A stretch of DNA of 64,000 nt from Geomobilibacter sp964431365 (lineage in GTDB: Bacteria; Desulfobacterota; Desulfuromonadia; Geobacterales; DSM-12255). Both the position numbers and the translations under genes were made by a program. Every line of letters begins with the position of its first letter. Within the stretch, counting starts at the first letter, position 1. The stretch lies in NCBI GenBank assembly GCA_964431365.1, contig CAYSJJ010000008.1, forward strand, positions 14,198-78,197. The letters are read 5' to 3'. The notes under the pieces are model-generated. The model worked only from the letters and a program-made list of their open reading frames with translations, did not search any database and was not told where the DNA came from. Shown piece after piece: positions 1-8,679 of the stretch.

Positions 1-1251
1 CCCGAAGACCGAAGCGGTCTCGGCCAGCGGCAGCGGCGCATGGGAGTTGACCATGGTCTGGCGCTGGGCAAGGACGAAGTGAAGGCCGTGCCCCAGTTCG
101 TGGGCCAGGGTGGAGACGTCCCGCAGGGTGCCGGTGAAATTGACCAGGACATAGGGGGGGAGCGACGGGGTCATCCCCATGCAGAATGCGCCACCGGTTT
201 TCCCCGGGCGCGGCGGGATGTCGATCCGGGCGTCGGTGAAGAAGGCCTCGATGATCGGACGGTAGGCCGGGTTGAACTGCTCGTAGGCATCCAGAACCAG
301 GGTGCGGGCCTCGTCGAAGGTGTAGCTGCGGTGGGTTTCGCCCACCGGGGCGTAGATGTCGGAGTTCTTGAGCCGGGGCACTCCGAGGAGTCTGGCCTTG
401 AGGCGGAAGTATTCGCGGGCCAGCGGATAGTTGGCCTCGGAAACGGTCATCAGGTGTTCCACCACCTGGTCCGGCAGTTCGTTACCGATGTTGGTCGGCT
501 CCATCGGGTGGCGGTAGCCCCGCAGTTCCAGCTCCTGTCCGTGGTCCAGGGCAACGGTATTGAAGATGGTGGAAAGGACGATGGCATGTTCGGCATGCCC
601 GTCCAGAAAGGTGGCAAAGGCCTGTTCGCGGACCGTGGCATCCGGATGGTGCAGGAGGGCGAGGAGCTCTTCGCCTGTCATCTCCCGCTCTGCGCCGTCC
701 AGGACAAAGGGGAAGCGGAGAGACGCTGACAGCTCCTCGAAGAGTCGGGCAAAGGCCTCCGAACCGGTCAGGTTCTTCAGTTTGAGCAGCTGTTCCTCGC
801 GCTCGGGCAGGGCATAGGGACGGAATTTGCGGACCCCCTCCAGGAAGTGCCGGTAGTTGGCCAACCGAGGATCGTTCACGATCTGCGCAAAACGATCGTC
901 CTCGATCTGCATGATCTCCAGTTCGAAGAAGAGGATCTCACGGGTCACCCGGTTGCCGAACTCCATGGCCTGTTGGGAGAGCTGCTTGTTGACGTCTGAC
1001 TCGGAATCGGCGGCGAAGAGGAGATGGGCGTAGAGCTGTGGCTTCACCAGCGCTTCGTGGAGCGACTCGTAATCGGTCAGGGCGCCGAGCATGGTCCCCG
1101 CATCGAGGGTGGCGACCCGGCCGAGCCAGGTCTCTCTGAATCGCCTGGCAGCGTTGTCGCCGGCCTGGAAATCTCCGGTCAGTTCCGGTGCGTCCGGTCC
1201 TGCATAGAGGGGAGCGGTGTTCCAGCCCTGCAAAGGGGCGCTGGTTGCCAT
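1..1251 (-). CDS. M3 family oligoendopeptidase F, C-terminus cut by window edge
   Basis: A zinc metallo-oligopeptidase that degrades short peptides in the cytoplasm. Read on the minus strand, the frame is open from the ATG at 1251 to the window edge (417 codons). The start is supported by GGAGGCACC directly upstream. The zinc-binding HEXXH motif appears as TLAHELGHGLHF near 70-110, followed by ETASVFG, which supplies the third-ligand region of the M3 family. The N-terminal half is the helical domain typical of PepF (about 600 residues in full), so roughly the last third lies outside the window. It is the first gene on its strand here, with no close upstream partner. Family assignment is firm; the exact subfamily is inferred. 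Confidence 0.9.
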   Translation of the reverse strand, partial: MATSAPLQGWNTAPLYAGPDAPELTGDFQAGDNAARRFRETWLGRVATLDAGTMLGALTDYESLHEALVKPQLYAHLLFAADSESDVNKQLSQQAMEFGNRVTREILFFELEIMQIEDDRFAQIVNDPRLANYRHFLEGVRKFRPYALPEREEQLLKLKNLTGSEAFARLFEELSASLRFPFVLDGAEREMTGEELLALLHHPDATVREQAFATFLDGHAEHAIVLSTIFNTVALDHGQELELRGYRHPMEPTNIGNELPDQVVEHLMTVSEANYPLAREYFRLKARLLGVPRLKNSDIYAPVGETHRSYTFDEARTLVLDAYEQFNPAYRPIIEAFFTDARIDIPPRPGKTGGAFCMGMTPSLPPYVLVNFTGTLRDVSTLAHELGHGLHFVLAQRQTMVNSHAPLPLAETASVFG

Positions 1252-1380
1252 GGTGCCTCCTGTATCGTGTGTGGGGAGAACGTGGTGCGTCACGGCCACC
1301 CGTGACGGGGGCGTGCATGCGCGGGGGAGGGATGGCGCCCAGCGAACGCGCGGGCACCATTGCAGTCATCCGAACGGGTC

Positions 1381-1533
1381 TTAGATGAACAGGTGTTCTT
1401 CCTGGTGCTCCTGATGTTCCTGCGACTGATCCTTGGCAGTGTAGAGGAGTACTGCGGCGACTCCGGCTGCCAGTCCGGTGATGAACGACAAGACGAGTGT
1501 TCCTGAGCCGAAGCCGTTTGAATTGTCTGCCAC
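1381..1533 (-). CDS. small single-span membrane protein, YtxH-like
   Basis: A 50-residue protein read from a GTG start (VADNSNGFGSGTL) preceded by AAAGGCAGGT. Residues about 12-32 form one hydrophobic helix rich in Gly and Ala (LSFITGLAAGVAAVLLY). A charged Gln/Glu/His-rich tail follows (QSQEHQEHQEEHLFI). The pattern of a short polar N-terminus, a Gly-rich span ending LLY and a charged tail is that of YtxH/gas-vesicle-type small membrane proteins, though the tail is shorter than usual. An upstream ATG would extend it by over 60 residues of non-hydrophobic sequence and has no ribosome site, so the GTG is preferred. Function unknown. Confidence 0.55.
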   Translation of the reverse strand: MADNSNGFGSGTLVLSFITGLAAGVAAVLLYTAKDQSQEHQEHQEEHLFI

Positions 1534-1858
1534 GTTGTGTACCTGCCTTTCCAGTGAGGTGACGATTATTGCCCGTTCACAGTCTGCGAACGCGCTCGTA
1601 CATAAGTTCATACCAGATATTTCCGGAAATGGTAAGCGGAAATTTTCAGGAGGGTGGGGCTTCTGCGCGTGGCTGATCCCCTGTTGCAGCGATCGGCCGG
1701 TCAGTTCGCTGGTACGGCACACGAAGTGCGGCGTTGTTCACTCGCGGGTGGCGAGAAAAAGAAGGGCGGGCTACCGAGTATCTACCGGCTGCCCGCCCGA
1801 AAGCCTCATCTGCGTTATCACCTGCCGGAATCCTTCACCCCGGCAGCGCTGAGGTTTG

Positions 1859-2440
1859 TCAGCGCGCGGTTACAACGAATTCGTCGCGACGGTTTTTCGC
1901 CCAGGCCGCCTCGCTGTGCCCGGGATCTGCCGGGTTTTCCCTGCCGTAGCTGATCACGGAAAGGCGGTCTGCCGGCGTTCCCAGGGTCATCAGGTATTGG
2001 CGCGCGGCAATGGCCCGCTTTTCGCCAAGGGCGAGGTTATATTCGTCCGAGCCCCTCTCGTCGCAATTGCCTTCGATACGCACGGTCAGGGCCTTGTTCT
2101 TCTTCAGGAGTTCTGCGTTCTTCTTGAGAGTGGAACGGGCCTCATCGCTCAATGCATTGGAGTCGAACGCGAAATAGATCCGCTCAAGCGACGACTGGTT
2201 CAGTTCCGCCCCGCTTGTCTGCTTGGCTGCATCGACCTTTGCCTGCTGAGCAGCCGTCTGCGCTGTGCCCGGCGTCTGCTGTGCCGTCTGCTCCGGACGG
2301 GGAAGCTCTTTTGCCGGTTTTGCGGCAGCAGGTGCAGCAGCAAGCTGGTCGTCCTTCTTGACCAACTCCTGCTTGGCGCAGCCACCGGCAACCAGCGTCG
2401 CACAGGCCAGGGACAGAAGAGCAAGAACTACGCGTTTCAT
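1859..2440 (-). CDS. pal: peptidoglycan-associated lipoprotein Pal
   Basis: Outer-membrane lipoprotein that ties the outer membrane to peptidoglycan as part of Tol-Pal. The 193-residue product starts at ATG 2440 behind AAGGAGGAATGTCAC. It has a lipoprotein signal with lipobox VAGGC (Cys about 21), then an Ala/Pro/Gln-rich linker to about residue 80. The OmpA-like domain follows, with IYFAFDSNALSDEA, the peptidoglycan-binding block RIEGNCDERGSDEYN and a GEKRA...Y element. Pal usually carries GHTDERG; here it is GNCDERG, a form seen in Geobacter-type sequences. No tolB or tolA lies next to it. It is transcribed divergently from the MarR gene, sharing an AT-rich intergenic stretch (2441-2592) where both promoters should lie. 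Confidence 0.93.
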   Translation of the reverse strand: MKRVVLALLSLACATLVAGGCAKQELVKKDDQLAAAPAAAKPAKELPRPEQTAQQTPGTAQTAAQQAKVDAAKQTSGAELNQSSLERIYFAFDSNALSDEARSTLKKNAELLKKNKALTVRIEGNCDERGSDEYNLALGEKRAIAARQYLMTLGTPADRLSVISYGRENPADPGHSEAAWAKNRRDEFVVTAR

Positions 2441-2592
2441 GTGACATTCCTCCTTTTTGTGGTGACAGGTATGATGAACATTCTTGCATCGGCAGCAGGC
2501 GCGTTGCCGAACAGAGCCGTTTGTGTTAAAAAGATTACTACGCTTATTGTTTGAATGCAAAATATTTTTGTCGATATTTCAGGGAGCAGATA

Positions 2593-3099
2593 ATGCCTAA
2601 CGACCCGCTAGTGGCGGAGATTATTGACAACATTCGCCGGGTGTTTCAGTTTGTGAACGAGCACTCCAAAAGAGCGGTCCGGGAGACCGGCCTGACCGGT
2701 CCCCAGCTCTGGGCGATCAAGGTGGTCGCCGAGCGCGGGCCGATCAAGGTGTCGGAGTTGGCCAAGCGGATGTATCTGCATCCGGCCACCGTGGTGGGGA
2801 TTCTCGATCGTCTCGAACTGCGCGGTCTGGTGTCGCGTACCCGTTCCCGGACCGACCGGCGGGTCGTGGATATCGATCTGACCGCCGAGGGGAGGGCGTT
2901 GGTGGAAGAGGCTCCGGAAGTGTTTCAGGGGGTCCTGCTGAAAGGGCTGGAGCCGCTGTCGACAGAGAAGCTCCAGGTGATTGCCGGCGGGCTCGATCAG
3001 CTCGTGACCATTTTCGGCGTTCAGGAGGTACCGCCGGTGCCGATCGTGCTGGTCGAAGAGCGGCCCCTGGCGAGGAGCAAGGGAAAGCGGGGCGGATAG
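2593..3099 (+). CDS. MarR family transcriptional regulator
   Basis: A 168-residue winged-helix regulator. The start is placed at ATG 2593 (MPNDPLVAEI) because AGGGAG precedes it; an upstream ATG at 2551 in the same frame lacks a ribosome site. The DNA-binding region is clear: GPIKVSELAKRMYLHPATVVGILDRLELRGLV is the helix-turn-helix and RTRSRTDRRVVDIDLTAEG is the wing with the DxR signature of the family. MarR proteins are dimeric repressors that respond to small ligands or oxidation; the ligand cannot be read here. It is divergent from pal and convergent with the M23 gene, so it most likely regulates itself or a distant target. Confidence 0.9.
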   Translation: MPNDPLVAEIIDNIRRVFQFVNEHSKRAVRETGLTGPQLWAIKVVAERGPIKVSELAKRMYLHPATVVGILDRLELRGLVSRTRSRTDRRVVDIDLTAEGRALVEEAPEVFQGVLLKGLEPLSTEKLQVIAGGLDQLVTIFGVQEVPPVPIVLVEERPLARSKGKRGG

Positions 3100-3143
3100 T
3101 CACTCATCCCGTGGGCGAAATGTAGCCGCCCGGGAGACGGGCT

Positions 3144-3938
3144 TTACGGACCGGTTTTAGTCGTGCCCTGGTTCAGGAGAGGATAGGGATCCTCCGGAAC
3201 CAGCGATCCATCAGTGCCAACGGTGAGGAGGGTCAGGTGAAGGTGGGTTGGCGACCGCTTCCTGGCTGCATTGAGGCCGGTTCTACCGACAAAGGCGATG
3301 GGGTCGCCGGGCTTGACGATATCGCCGAGACCGACGGTAAGTGAGCTGTTGTGGGCGTAATAAACCAACGCCCCGCTTGAGGGGTCGTAGATCCAGAGGT
3401 ACTTGCCGCCGCGTAGGCGGCTTTTGTTTGTCCATTCATTTTCCACCGCCACCACGATCCCGCCGGTTACGGAGAGGACCTGAACCGGTCTTCCGGTCCG
3501 ATCGTCCAGGTCGTCCTGGTTACGATCCCGGATGAAGATGTCGAGGGCCGGGTGGCCGCCGTGCCGGTTGCCGTCGTACCAGTCGTAACCGCGGGGCTGA
3601 TACCCGTGCCGCTTGCCGCCGGCAATGGCCCGGGCCGAGTAACCGGCAAGGGGAAAGACCCACTCCGATCTGTCGTGGTCCCTGCCCCCTTGGGCGTAGT
3701 AGGAGGAGCGTATCCCGGGGAGCAGGCTGAGCAGTTCCCGCCGTGCCACACCCCGCCCGATCCGGCCGTCGCGTACGAGGGTGTTGAGGTTGTTGAACGA
3801 GCGGCAGGGAGAGTCCGTTACCGCCAGTTCCTCCGTGACCGCAGAAGTTTCTCCCCTGGCTGGCGTATGCCCTGCCTGGAGGGTCAGGCAGAGGAGGACG
3901 ATGACAAGGCTCGTGACAGCGGTCGGGAAACGGCTCAT
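3144..3938 (-). CDS. secreted M23 (LytM-type) metallopeptidase family protein
   Basis: A 264-residue exported protein with a Sec signal (hydrophobic run VTSLVIVLLCLTLQAG). The LytM zinc-site pattern is present: HPALDIF (HxxxD) at about residue 130 and HLHL (HxH) at about 227, with a beta-rich core GGIVVAVENEW and VGLGDIVKPGDPIAFVG between. These domains bind or cleave peptidoglycan cross-links. An N-terminal region (about 35-110) with SFNNLNTLVRDGRIGR has no recognised domain. The start codon overlaps the stop of the upstream Nudix gene by four bases (ATGA), so the two are translationally coupled. Whether it is a catalytic hydrolase or a regulator cannot be decided from sequence. Confidence 0.85.
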   Translation of the reverse strand: MSRFPTAVTSLVIVLLCLTLQAGHTPARGETSAVTEELAVTDSPCRSFNNLNTLVRDGRIGRGVARRELLSLLPGIRSSYYAQGGRDHDRSEWVFPLAGYSARAIAGGKRHGYQPRGYDWYDGNRHGGHPALDIFIRDRNQDDLDDRTGRPVQVLSVTGGIVVAVENEWTNKSRLRGGKYLWIYDPSSGALVYYAHNSSLTVGLGDIVKPGDPIAFVGRTGLNAARKRSPTHLHLTLLTVGTDGSLVPEDPYPLLNQGTTKTGP

Positions 3939-4396
3939 GACAGCGGCTCAGGGAAGAGTTCCGCCACCTTCCGATAGGGGTTGGTGGTGTAGGTGCTGAA
4001 TCCAGTGGTCCCAGCATATGCCAGCAGGCACGCAAGACGCTCCCGGCTTACCTGGCTGTCCACCAGGGAGAGCGCTTCGTCGGCGGTGAACCAGCCGAGT
4101 TCGGGCGTCTCGTCGCTGGGGGTAAGCTCCCCCTGCAGGTACGTGGCGACAAAGCCGAGGATGAGCGCCGCAGGAGGGTTGAGCTTCGACCAGACGCAGG
4201 CCAGCGGTCCGACCGTAACCGTTACGCCGGTCTCTTCCAGGACCTCGCGGTGGAGCGCCTCGATTACCCCTTCCCCCTCTTCAACCCGGCCCTGGGGGAT
4301 CTCCCACCCCCGCCGGTGATGACGGATCAGTAGCACCTTGCTGTCGGCATTGCGCACCAGGCAGCCGACAACAACGACATGACGCGGACTCTCCAT
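3935..4396 (-). CDS. Nudix hydrolase
   Basis: A 153-residue nucleoside-diphosphate-X hydrolase. The full Nudix box runs from GRVEEGEG to REVLEETGV and fits GX5EX7REUXEEXGU, so the metal-binding glutamates are intact. The N-terminal strand VVVVGCLVRNADSKVLLIRHH is typical. The start at ATG 4396 (MESPRH) is chosen because GGAAAGGAAG lies just upstream; an in-frame ATG 27 bases earlier has none. The substrate is not predictable; a wide range from oxidised nucleotides to ADP-ribose is possible. It is coupled to the downstream M23 gene through an ATGA overlap. It is divergent from the cupredoxin gene across about 220 bases that hold no other gene. Confidence 0.88.
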   Translation of the reverse strand: MESPRHVVVVGCLVRNADSKVLLIRHHRRGWEIPQGRVEEGEGVIEALHREVLEETGVTVTVGPLACVWSKLNPPAALILGFVATYLQGELTPSDETPELGWFTADEALSLVDSQVSRERLACLLAYAGTTGFSTYTTNPYRKVAELFPEPLS

Positions 4397-4619
4397 CACG
4401 TATTCTTCCTTTCCGAGAAACATAGCCGCTTTTTACTCCGCAACCGCAGCTCTCTTCTACCCGGCCACCCGGCCATTGTCAATGCCGTATCCCTTTGAAC
4501 CGGCATTGCATCTCCATCTGAACGTGGTAAAGGGAATAGCAGAGATCATCATTAGTTGCAGCGGGCGTTTGAGACCAGCCTGAACGTACTGCAGGTTGAG
4601 GGGAGAGGAGGCGGTGTCG

Positions 4620-5030
4620 ATGAAGCGCTTGTTACTGCTGGCAACGCTGTTCGTTTCACTGGCAGCCGTAGCCGCCACGGCCAGGGATGCGAAGCGGACG
4701 GTCCAGGCTGCGCTGGGTGCCGACGGGGTCCAGCGGGTGGAACTGGTGGGTGGCGGATACTTTTTCGATCCGGATCATATCGTCGTCAGGGTGAACGTGC
4801 CGGTGGAACTCACGGTGCGGAAAGAGTCGGGGATCGTTCCCCACAACATTGTCGTGAAGGCCCCGGAAGCCGGGATGGAGTTCGAGGAGAGCCTCTCCTC
4901 CGACCCGAAGGTCATCAAGTTCACCCCCACGAAGCCGGGGAGCTACCCGATCTACTGCAGCAAGAAGCTCCTCTTTTTCGAAAGTCATCGGGAAAAGGGG
5001 ATGGAAGGGGTGCTGGAGGTGGTAGAGTAG
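4620..5030 (+). CDS. exported cupredoxin-like copper protein
   Basis: A 136-residue periplasmic protein starting at ATG 4620 behind GGGAGAGGAGG. Residues 1-21 are a Sec signal (MKRLLLLATLFVSLAAVAATA). The rest is a single cupredoxin fold with blue-copper-like ligands in order: His in VPHNIVVK, Cys in IYCSKKL, His in FESHREKG and Met in KGMEG. The Cys to His spacing is longer than in plastocyanin and resembles single-domain nitrosocyanin or COX2-like proteins, so electron transfer or copper handling are both possible. It stands alone and ends at a hairpin shared with the convergent DUF3124 gene. Confidence 0.75.
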   Translation: MKRLLLLATLFVSLAAVAATARDAKRTVQAALGADGVQRVELVGGGYFFDPDHIVVRVNVPVELTVRKESGIVPHNIVVKAPEAGMEFEESLSSDPKVIKFTPTKPGSYPIYCSKKLLFFESHREKGMEGVLEVVE

Positions 5031-5057
5031 GCCAGCCGGCAACCGGAGAGTAGGGTG

Positions 5058-5083
5058 GGGGACCTTCGCGGGTCCCCTCTGTT
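5058..5083. terminator. hairpin between convergent genes
   Basis: Seven-base stem GGGGACC/GGTCCCC (5058-5064 and 5071-5077) with a six-base loop, then TCTGTTGT. It lies between the stop of the cupredoxin gene and the stop of the convergent DUF3124 gene and could serve both directions. The T-tract is weak on each side. Confidence 0.5.
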
Positions 5084-5084
5084 G

Positions 5085-5579
5085 TCAACGACCGTCCTTA
5101 ATCTCCTGGCCGGGGCTGACGAAGGATATCCCCTGGCCTGAGGTTGCGCCGATCATCAGGCACTCGATGATCGGCGTATTGATTACCCGCGGCGACTCCC
5201 ACCTGACGATGAACTTGGCACCGAAGCCGCCGGCGGTATCCTTTTCTTCCAGGTGGATGTAGTGCGTGGCCAGCGGAGCCAGGCCGAGCGGCTTGGCCAG
5301 GTAGCGCCGGACCACTCTGCCGGCCGTATCCAGGTAGTCGACCGAGGTGATGGTCATGGGATGGGTCGGGTCGGTGTTCCTGATGCTGAGCGTGGTTGCC
5401 AGGTTGAAGGGGAGGGACCTGGGACCGACAAAGACGTTTGAATATACCGGTACGTAGACCGTTTCCCCCCTGGAGAGCCTGAACTCGGCGCCAGCCGGTC
5501 CGGCATCGCTCAGCATCAGGGTGAGCAGGAGCACCAACCAGCCGAAGGGCGACAGTATTTCATGGGTGCGTCTGTTCAT
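5085..5579 (-). CDS. exported DUF3124 protein
   Basis: A 164-residue protein with an N-terminal hydrophobic segment (LVLLLTLMLSDAGPAGA) that looks like a Sec signal. The mature part matches the DUF3124 pattern: SRGETVYVPVYSNVFVG, then TLSIRNTDPTHPMTITSVDY, a middle block RYLAKPLGLAPLATHYIHLE, and a closing IECLMIGATSGQGISFVS. DUF3124 proteins are small secreted beta-rich proteins of unknown function, common in Geobacter, cyanobacteria and relatives. The gene is monocistronic, convergent with the cupredoxin gene. No ligand-binding cysteines are present. Confidence 0.75.
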   Translation of the reverse strand: MNRRTHEILSPFGWLVLLLTLMLSDAGPAGAEFRLSRGETVYVPVYSNVFVGPRSLPFNLATTLSIRNTDPTHPMTITSVDYLDTAGRVVRRYLAKPLGLAPLATHYIHLEEKDTAGGFGAKFIVRWESPRVINTPIIECLMIGATSGQGISFVSPGQEIKDGR

Positions 5580-5758
5580 GGTCCACTCCTTAAAGGTCGT
5601 CGCCGGTGTCCGGTATAAGAGCGGTCTGCCGCGACTCGCGGTTCGAGTGTATCAAGATACGGCGGTCGGGACAAGAGGGCGTCGTCACGGTCGCCATCCA
5701 CCCCAAGATGTGCTATGTTTGGCAAAACTCCGGTCGTCCGCAGGTTCGTGGGGAAGAG

Positions 5759-6109
5759 ATGAAACAGCTTATCGTTCGTTGGATCGTCAACAGTACGGCA
5801 CTTCTGGTGGTAGCCCATCTGGTTTCCGGGGTCGCCCTGGACAACTGGGCGACCGTTTTCGTGGCCGCATTGGTCCTGGGGCTCCTCAACGCCTTTCTCA
5901 GGCCGGTACTTATCTTTCTGACCCTGCCGGTCACGATCCTTTCCCTCGGTCTCTTCACCCTCGTCATCAACGCCTTTCTCTTCTACCTGGCGGCCCACCT
6001 GGTACGCGGCTTTCATGTGGCCGGCTTCGGCCAGGCCTTCGTGGCGGCCTTTGTCTTCAGTCTCGTCAGCTTCTTCCTGAACCTCTTCATCCGTTCGGAT
6101 AACCGGTAG
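5759..6109 (+). CDS. membrane protein of the phage holin 4 superfamily (DUF360-like)
   Basis: A 116-residue integral membrane protein, starting at ATG 5759 after GGGGAAGAG. Four hydrophobic helices can be read, with the family-typical motif LGLLNAFLRPVLIFLTLP in the second and third and a closing ...FVFSLVSFFLNLFI. This family (PF04020 type, YvlD-like) is widespread in bacterial chromosomes. Despite its name there is no phage context here; proposed roles involve envelope stress or small-molecule passage, none proven. Its stop lies four bases from the stop of the convergent recQ. An alternative start at 5606 in the same frame would add a non-hydrophobic extension and is rejected. Confidence 0.8.
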   Translation: MKQLIVRWIVNSTALLVVAHLVSGVALDNWATVFVAALVLGLLNAFLRPVLIFLTLPVTILSLGLFTLVINAFLFYLAAHLVRGFHVAGFGQAFVAAFVFSLVSFFLNLFIRSDNR

Positions 6110-6113
6110 CGAC

Positions 6114-7919
6114 TTACCCGGCTGTTTCGCAGTAGGCCCTGATCTCTTCAAGGAAATCGGCGCCGTAGCGGTCGAGTTTGTGGGCGCCGACGCCGCTTAC
6201 CTGCCCCATCTCCTCCGGTGTCGCGGGGCGTAGCGCGGCCATGGCCACCAGGGTGGCGTCGCTGAAGACGACGAATGGCGGCACCTGCTGTTCATCTGCA
6301 ATTCGTTTGCGCAAGGTCCTGAGCGCCTGGAAAAGTCCCTCGTCGTAGGGGAGCCCTTCACGACCCCGCTTGGCCGGCTGCTTGGCCGGCGTCGGCCGGA
6401 GCCGTGGTTTCGCCAGGACCAGCCGTTCCTCGCCCCGAAGCAGGGGCCGAGCCTTGGCGGTCAGGCGGAGCACCGAGTAGTTCCCCATGTCCTGCTCCAG
6501 ATACCCCAGATGCACCAACTGGCGAAAGACGCTCCCCCAGGCGTCCTGGGAGAGATCCCGGCCGATGGCGTAGGTGGAGAGCCGGTCGTGGCCGAGGGTC
6601 TGGATCCGCTGGTTCTGGGAGCCGCGCAGGACGTCGATCACATGCCCCATGCCGAAGCGCTGGCCGGTACGGTAGACGCAGGAGAGCGCCTTCTGCGCCT
6701 CCACCGTGGCATCGTATCGCTCCGGCGGGTTCAGGCAGACGTCGCAGTTGCCGCAATCCTCCTCCAGATATTCGCCGAAGTAGCCGAGCAGCACCCGGCG
6801 CCGGCAGGTGAGGGCCTCGGCAAAGCCGATCATGGCGTTCAGCTTGTGGAGTTCGATCCGGTTCTGCTCGGCGTTGTTCCCCGATTCGATCAGGGCGCGG
6901 CCGACGGCGATGTCGCCGTAGCCGAACAGAAGCAGCGCCTCGGCAGGAAGGCCGTCGCGGCCGGAGCGGCCAGTCTCCTGGTAGTAGCTCTCGATGTTCC
7001 GGGGAAGGTCGTAGTGGACCACGAAGCGGACGTTCGGCTTGTCTATCCCCATGCCGAAGGCGACCGTGGCAACCACGATCCTGAGGTCGTCCTTGAGGAA
7101 CGCCTCCTGCACCCGGTGCCGCTCGCGGTCGGGGAGGCCGGCGTGGTAGGCAGCGGCCTTGATCCCGGCGGCGGCCAGCCGCTCCGCCACTTCGTCGACC
7201 CGCTTGCGGGAGAGGGCGTAGACGATCCCGGCATCGTCGGGACGCCCCTGGAGAAAGGCCGCCAGCTGGTGGGCCGGCTTCTGCTTGGCCACCACGGTAT
7301 AGCGGATGTTGGGCCGGTCGAAGCCGGCCACGTGGCAGGTCGCCTGGCCGAGCCCGAGGCGCTCGATGATGTCGGTACGGGTCTGGGGGTCGGCCGTGGC
7401 CGTGAGGGCGATGAGCGGCACATGGGGGAAGAGCCGCCGGAGCCTGCCGAGCTGCACGTATTCGGGCCGGAAGTCGTGGCCCCACTGGGAGACGCAGTGG
7501 GCCTCGTCGATGGCAAAGAGGGCGATGGGGATCTCCTGCAGCCGCTCCAGGAAGGCGTCGCTCATCAGCCGCTCCGGCGCCACATAGAGCAGCTCCAGTT
7601 TCCCTGCGTGCAATTCGGCCAGAACCCGACGGGCCTCCGTTTCCGTGAGGGTGGAGTTGTAGCAGGCAGCGGCCACCCCGTTGGCGACCAGGGCATCCAC
7701 CTGGTCCTTCATCAGCGAGATGAGGGGGGAGACGACGATGCCGACGCCAGGTCGGTGCAGGGCCGGGATCTGGTAGCAGAGTGACTTGCCCCCGCCGGTC
7801 GGCATCAGGACAAAGGCGTCCTCGCCCCGTATGAGGCCGCTTATGATCTCTTCCTGGTGGGGGCGAAAGGCGTCGTAGCCGAAGACGGTTTTGAGGGTCT
7901 GGCGGGGAGTTTCGGTCAT
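6114..7919 (-). CDS. recQ: ATP-dependent DNA helicase RecQ
   Basis: A 601-residue 3'-5' helicase used in recombination and replication-fork repair. Helicase motifs are complete: FRPHQEEII (motif 0), LMPTGGGKSLCYQ (Walker A), SPLISLMKDQV, FAIDEAHCVSQWGHDFRPEY (DEAH plus the RecQ loop), ALTATA, and YYQETGRSGRDG (motif VI). The zinc-binding C-terminal region is seen as CRRRVLLGYFGE and CGNCDVC. An HRDC domain ends the protein (MGQVSGVGAHKLDRYGADFLEEI). Length fits E. coli RecQ (about 609). Start ATG 7919 (MTETPRQ) has CCAGGATCC upstream; a longer frame to 8042 has no ribosome site and overlaps the neighbouring gene. Confidence 0.95.
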   Translation of the reverse strand: MTETPRQTLKTVFGYDAFRPHQEEIISGLIRGEDAFVLMPTGGGKSLCYQIPALHRPGVGIVVSPLISLMKDQVDALVANGVAAACYNSTLTETEARRVLAELHAGKLELLYVAPERLMSDAFLERLQEIPIALFAIDEAHCVSQWGHDFRPEYVQLGRLRRLFPHVPLIALTATADPQTRTDIIERLGLGQATCHVAGFDRPNIRYTVVAKQKPAHQLAAFLQGRPDDAGIVYALSRKRVDEVAERLAAAGIKAAAYHAGLPDRERHRVQEAFLKDDLRIVVATVAFGMGIDKPNVRFVVHYDLPRNIESYYQETGRSGRDGLPAEALLLFGYGDIAVGRALIESGNNAEQNRIELHKLNAMIGFAEALTCRRRVLLGYFGEYLEEDCGNCDVCLNPPERYDATVEAQKALSCVYRTGQRFGMGHVIDVLRGSQNQRIQTLGHDRLSTYAIGRDLSQDAWGSVFRQLVHLGYLEQDMGNYSVLRLTAKARPLLRGEERLVLAKPRLRPTPAKQPAKRGREGLPYDEGLFQALRTLRKRIADEQQVPPFVVFSDATLVAMAALRPATPEEMGQVSGVGAHKLDRYGADFLEEIRAYCETAG

Positions 7920-7989
7920 GGGATCCTGGGGTCGTGCTGTTTCGGCGCCTGCGTCAGGGTAAGCTCTGCGATGACATGCATGCTGGAAT

Positions 7990-8646
7990 CTATAATGAAT
8001 CTCGTAGCGAAACCAGGTTTTCCACGACGGAGCGGGATACATCGATGAAGTATCTGTCCTCTTTGAAGCAGCTGATGGCCCGTGACATCATCCACTGCAG
8101 CGTCTTGCTCCTAAGCGCATTCATCGACGCAGGGACATAGCCTGTTGGATCCATCGCGCATATCCTCGGTGGATTTATCGACATGTGGCTCGAACAGTTG
8201 ATTGGCCGTATGTCATAGATCATACAACGCCCTTCGTTCAAAAAAGCACATGGTATTTTTAGTTTGAAAAATTCGTTATAGCCGTCTTGTGAATGATCGG
8301 CGCATGTCGAGTGGATGTCAGGGGACTCAGCCAGTATTTGCTCTCTCGCTAGGGTCTTGTCGATAAAATCATCAAATAGGGCTTTGTTTTCTATGAGATA
8401 AAAAGTGATGAGATCTATCTCTGATTTTGTGATAGGAAAAATCTGGTAACAACAATGATTACAGCCAATTTTGCACTGGTTGAACTGCTTTTCAGCCAGT
8501 GTTGACATCTGGTGGTTGGCCTCTTTCATATACTTGAAGACCTGATCGTAGAAGATCTTCCTTTTTTTGCCTTCAACACCGGAAAACAGTCGTGTCCTGA
8601 TGGATGCGTTTTGGCTGGCCAACTCTTCGATCATGAATGGATCCAT
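7990..8646 (-). CDS. YkgJ-type cysteine cluster protein
   Basis: A 218-residue protein of the zinc/iron-chelating CxxCxxCC family. The cluster is visible as CKIGCNHCCYQIFPIT at about residues 58-73. A second block is CAFLNEGRCMIYDIRPINCSSH at about 132-153, the family's conserved GRC-x-IYxxRPxxC. A later Cys follows in RICAMDP. Such proteins are thought to bind a metal or Fe-S cluster; their role is unknown. Base composition is distinctly more AT-rich than recQ and the CAP gene on either side, with many AAA, TTT and ATA codons. This hints at later acquisition. Confidence 0.8.
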   Translation of the reverse strand: MDPFMIEELASQNASIRTRLFSGVEGKKRKIFYDQVFKYMKEANHQMSTLAEKQFNQCKIGCNHCCYQIFPITKSEIDLITFYLIENKALFDDFIDKTLAREQILAESPDIHSTCADHSQDGYNEFFKLKIPCAFLNEGRCMIYDIRPINCSSHMSINPPRICAMDPTGYVPASMNALRSKTLQWMMSRAISCFKEDRYFIDVSRSVVENLVSLRDSL

Positions 8647-8679
8647 CGGGTGTCACCTCACGAACAGAATTTGGAGTGG

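Noticed and set aside
3100..3150. Terminator between the MarR and M23 genes
   Set aside because: An AGCC/GGCT-type imperfect stem is present, but pairing is broken and no T-run follows.
6510..7784. 424-codon frame opposite recQ
   Set aside because: Antisense shadow of recQ.
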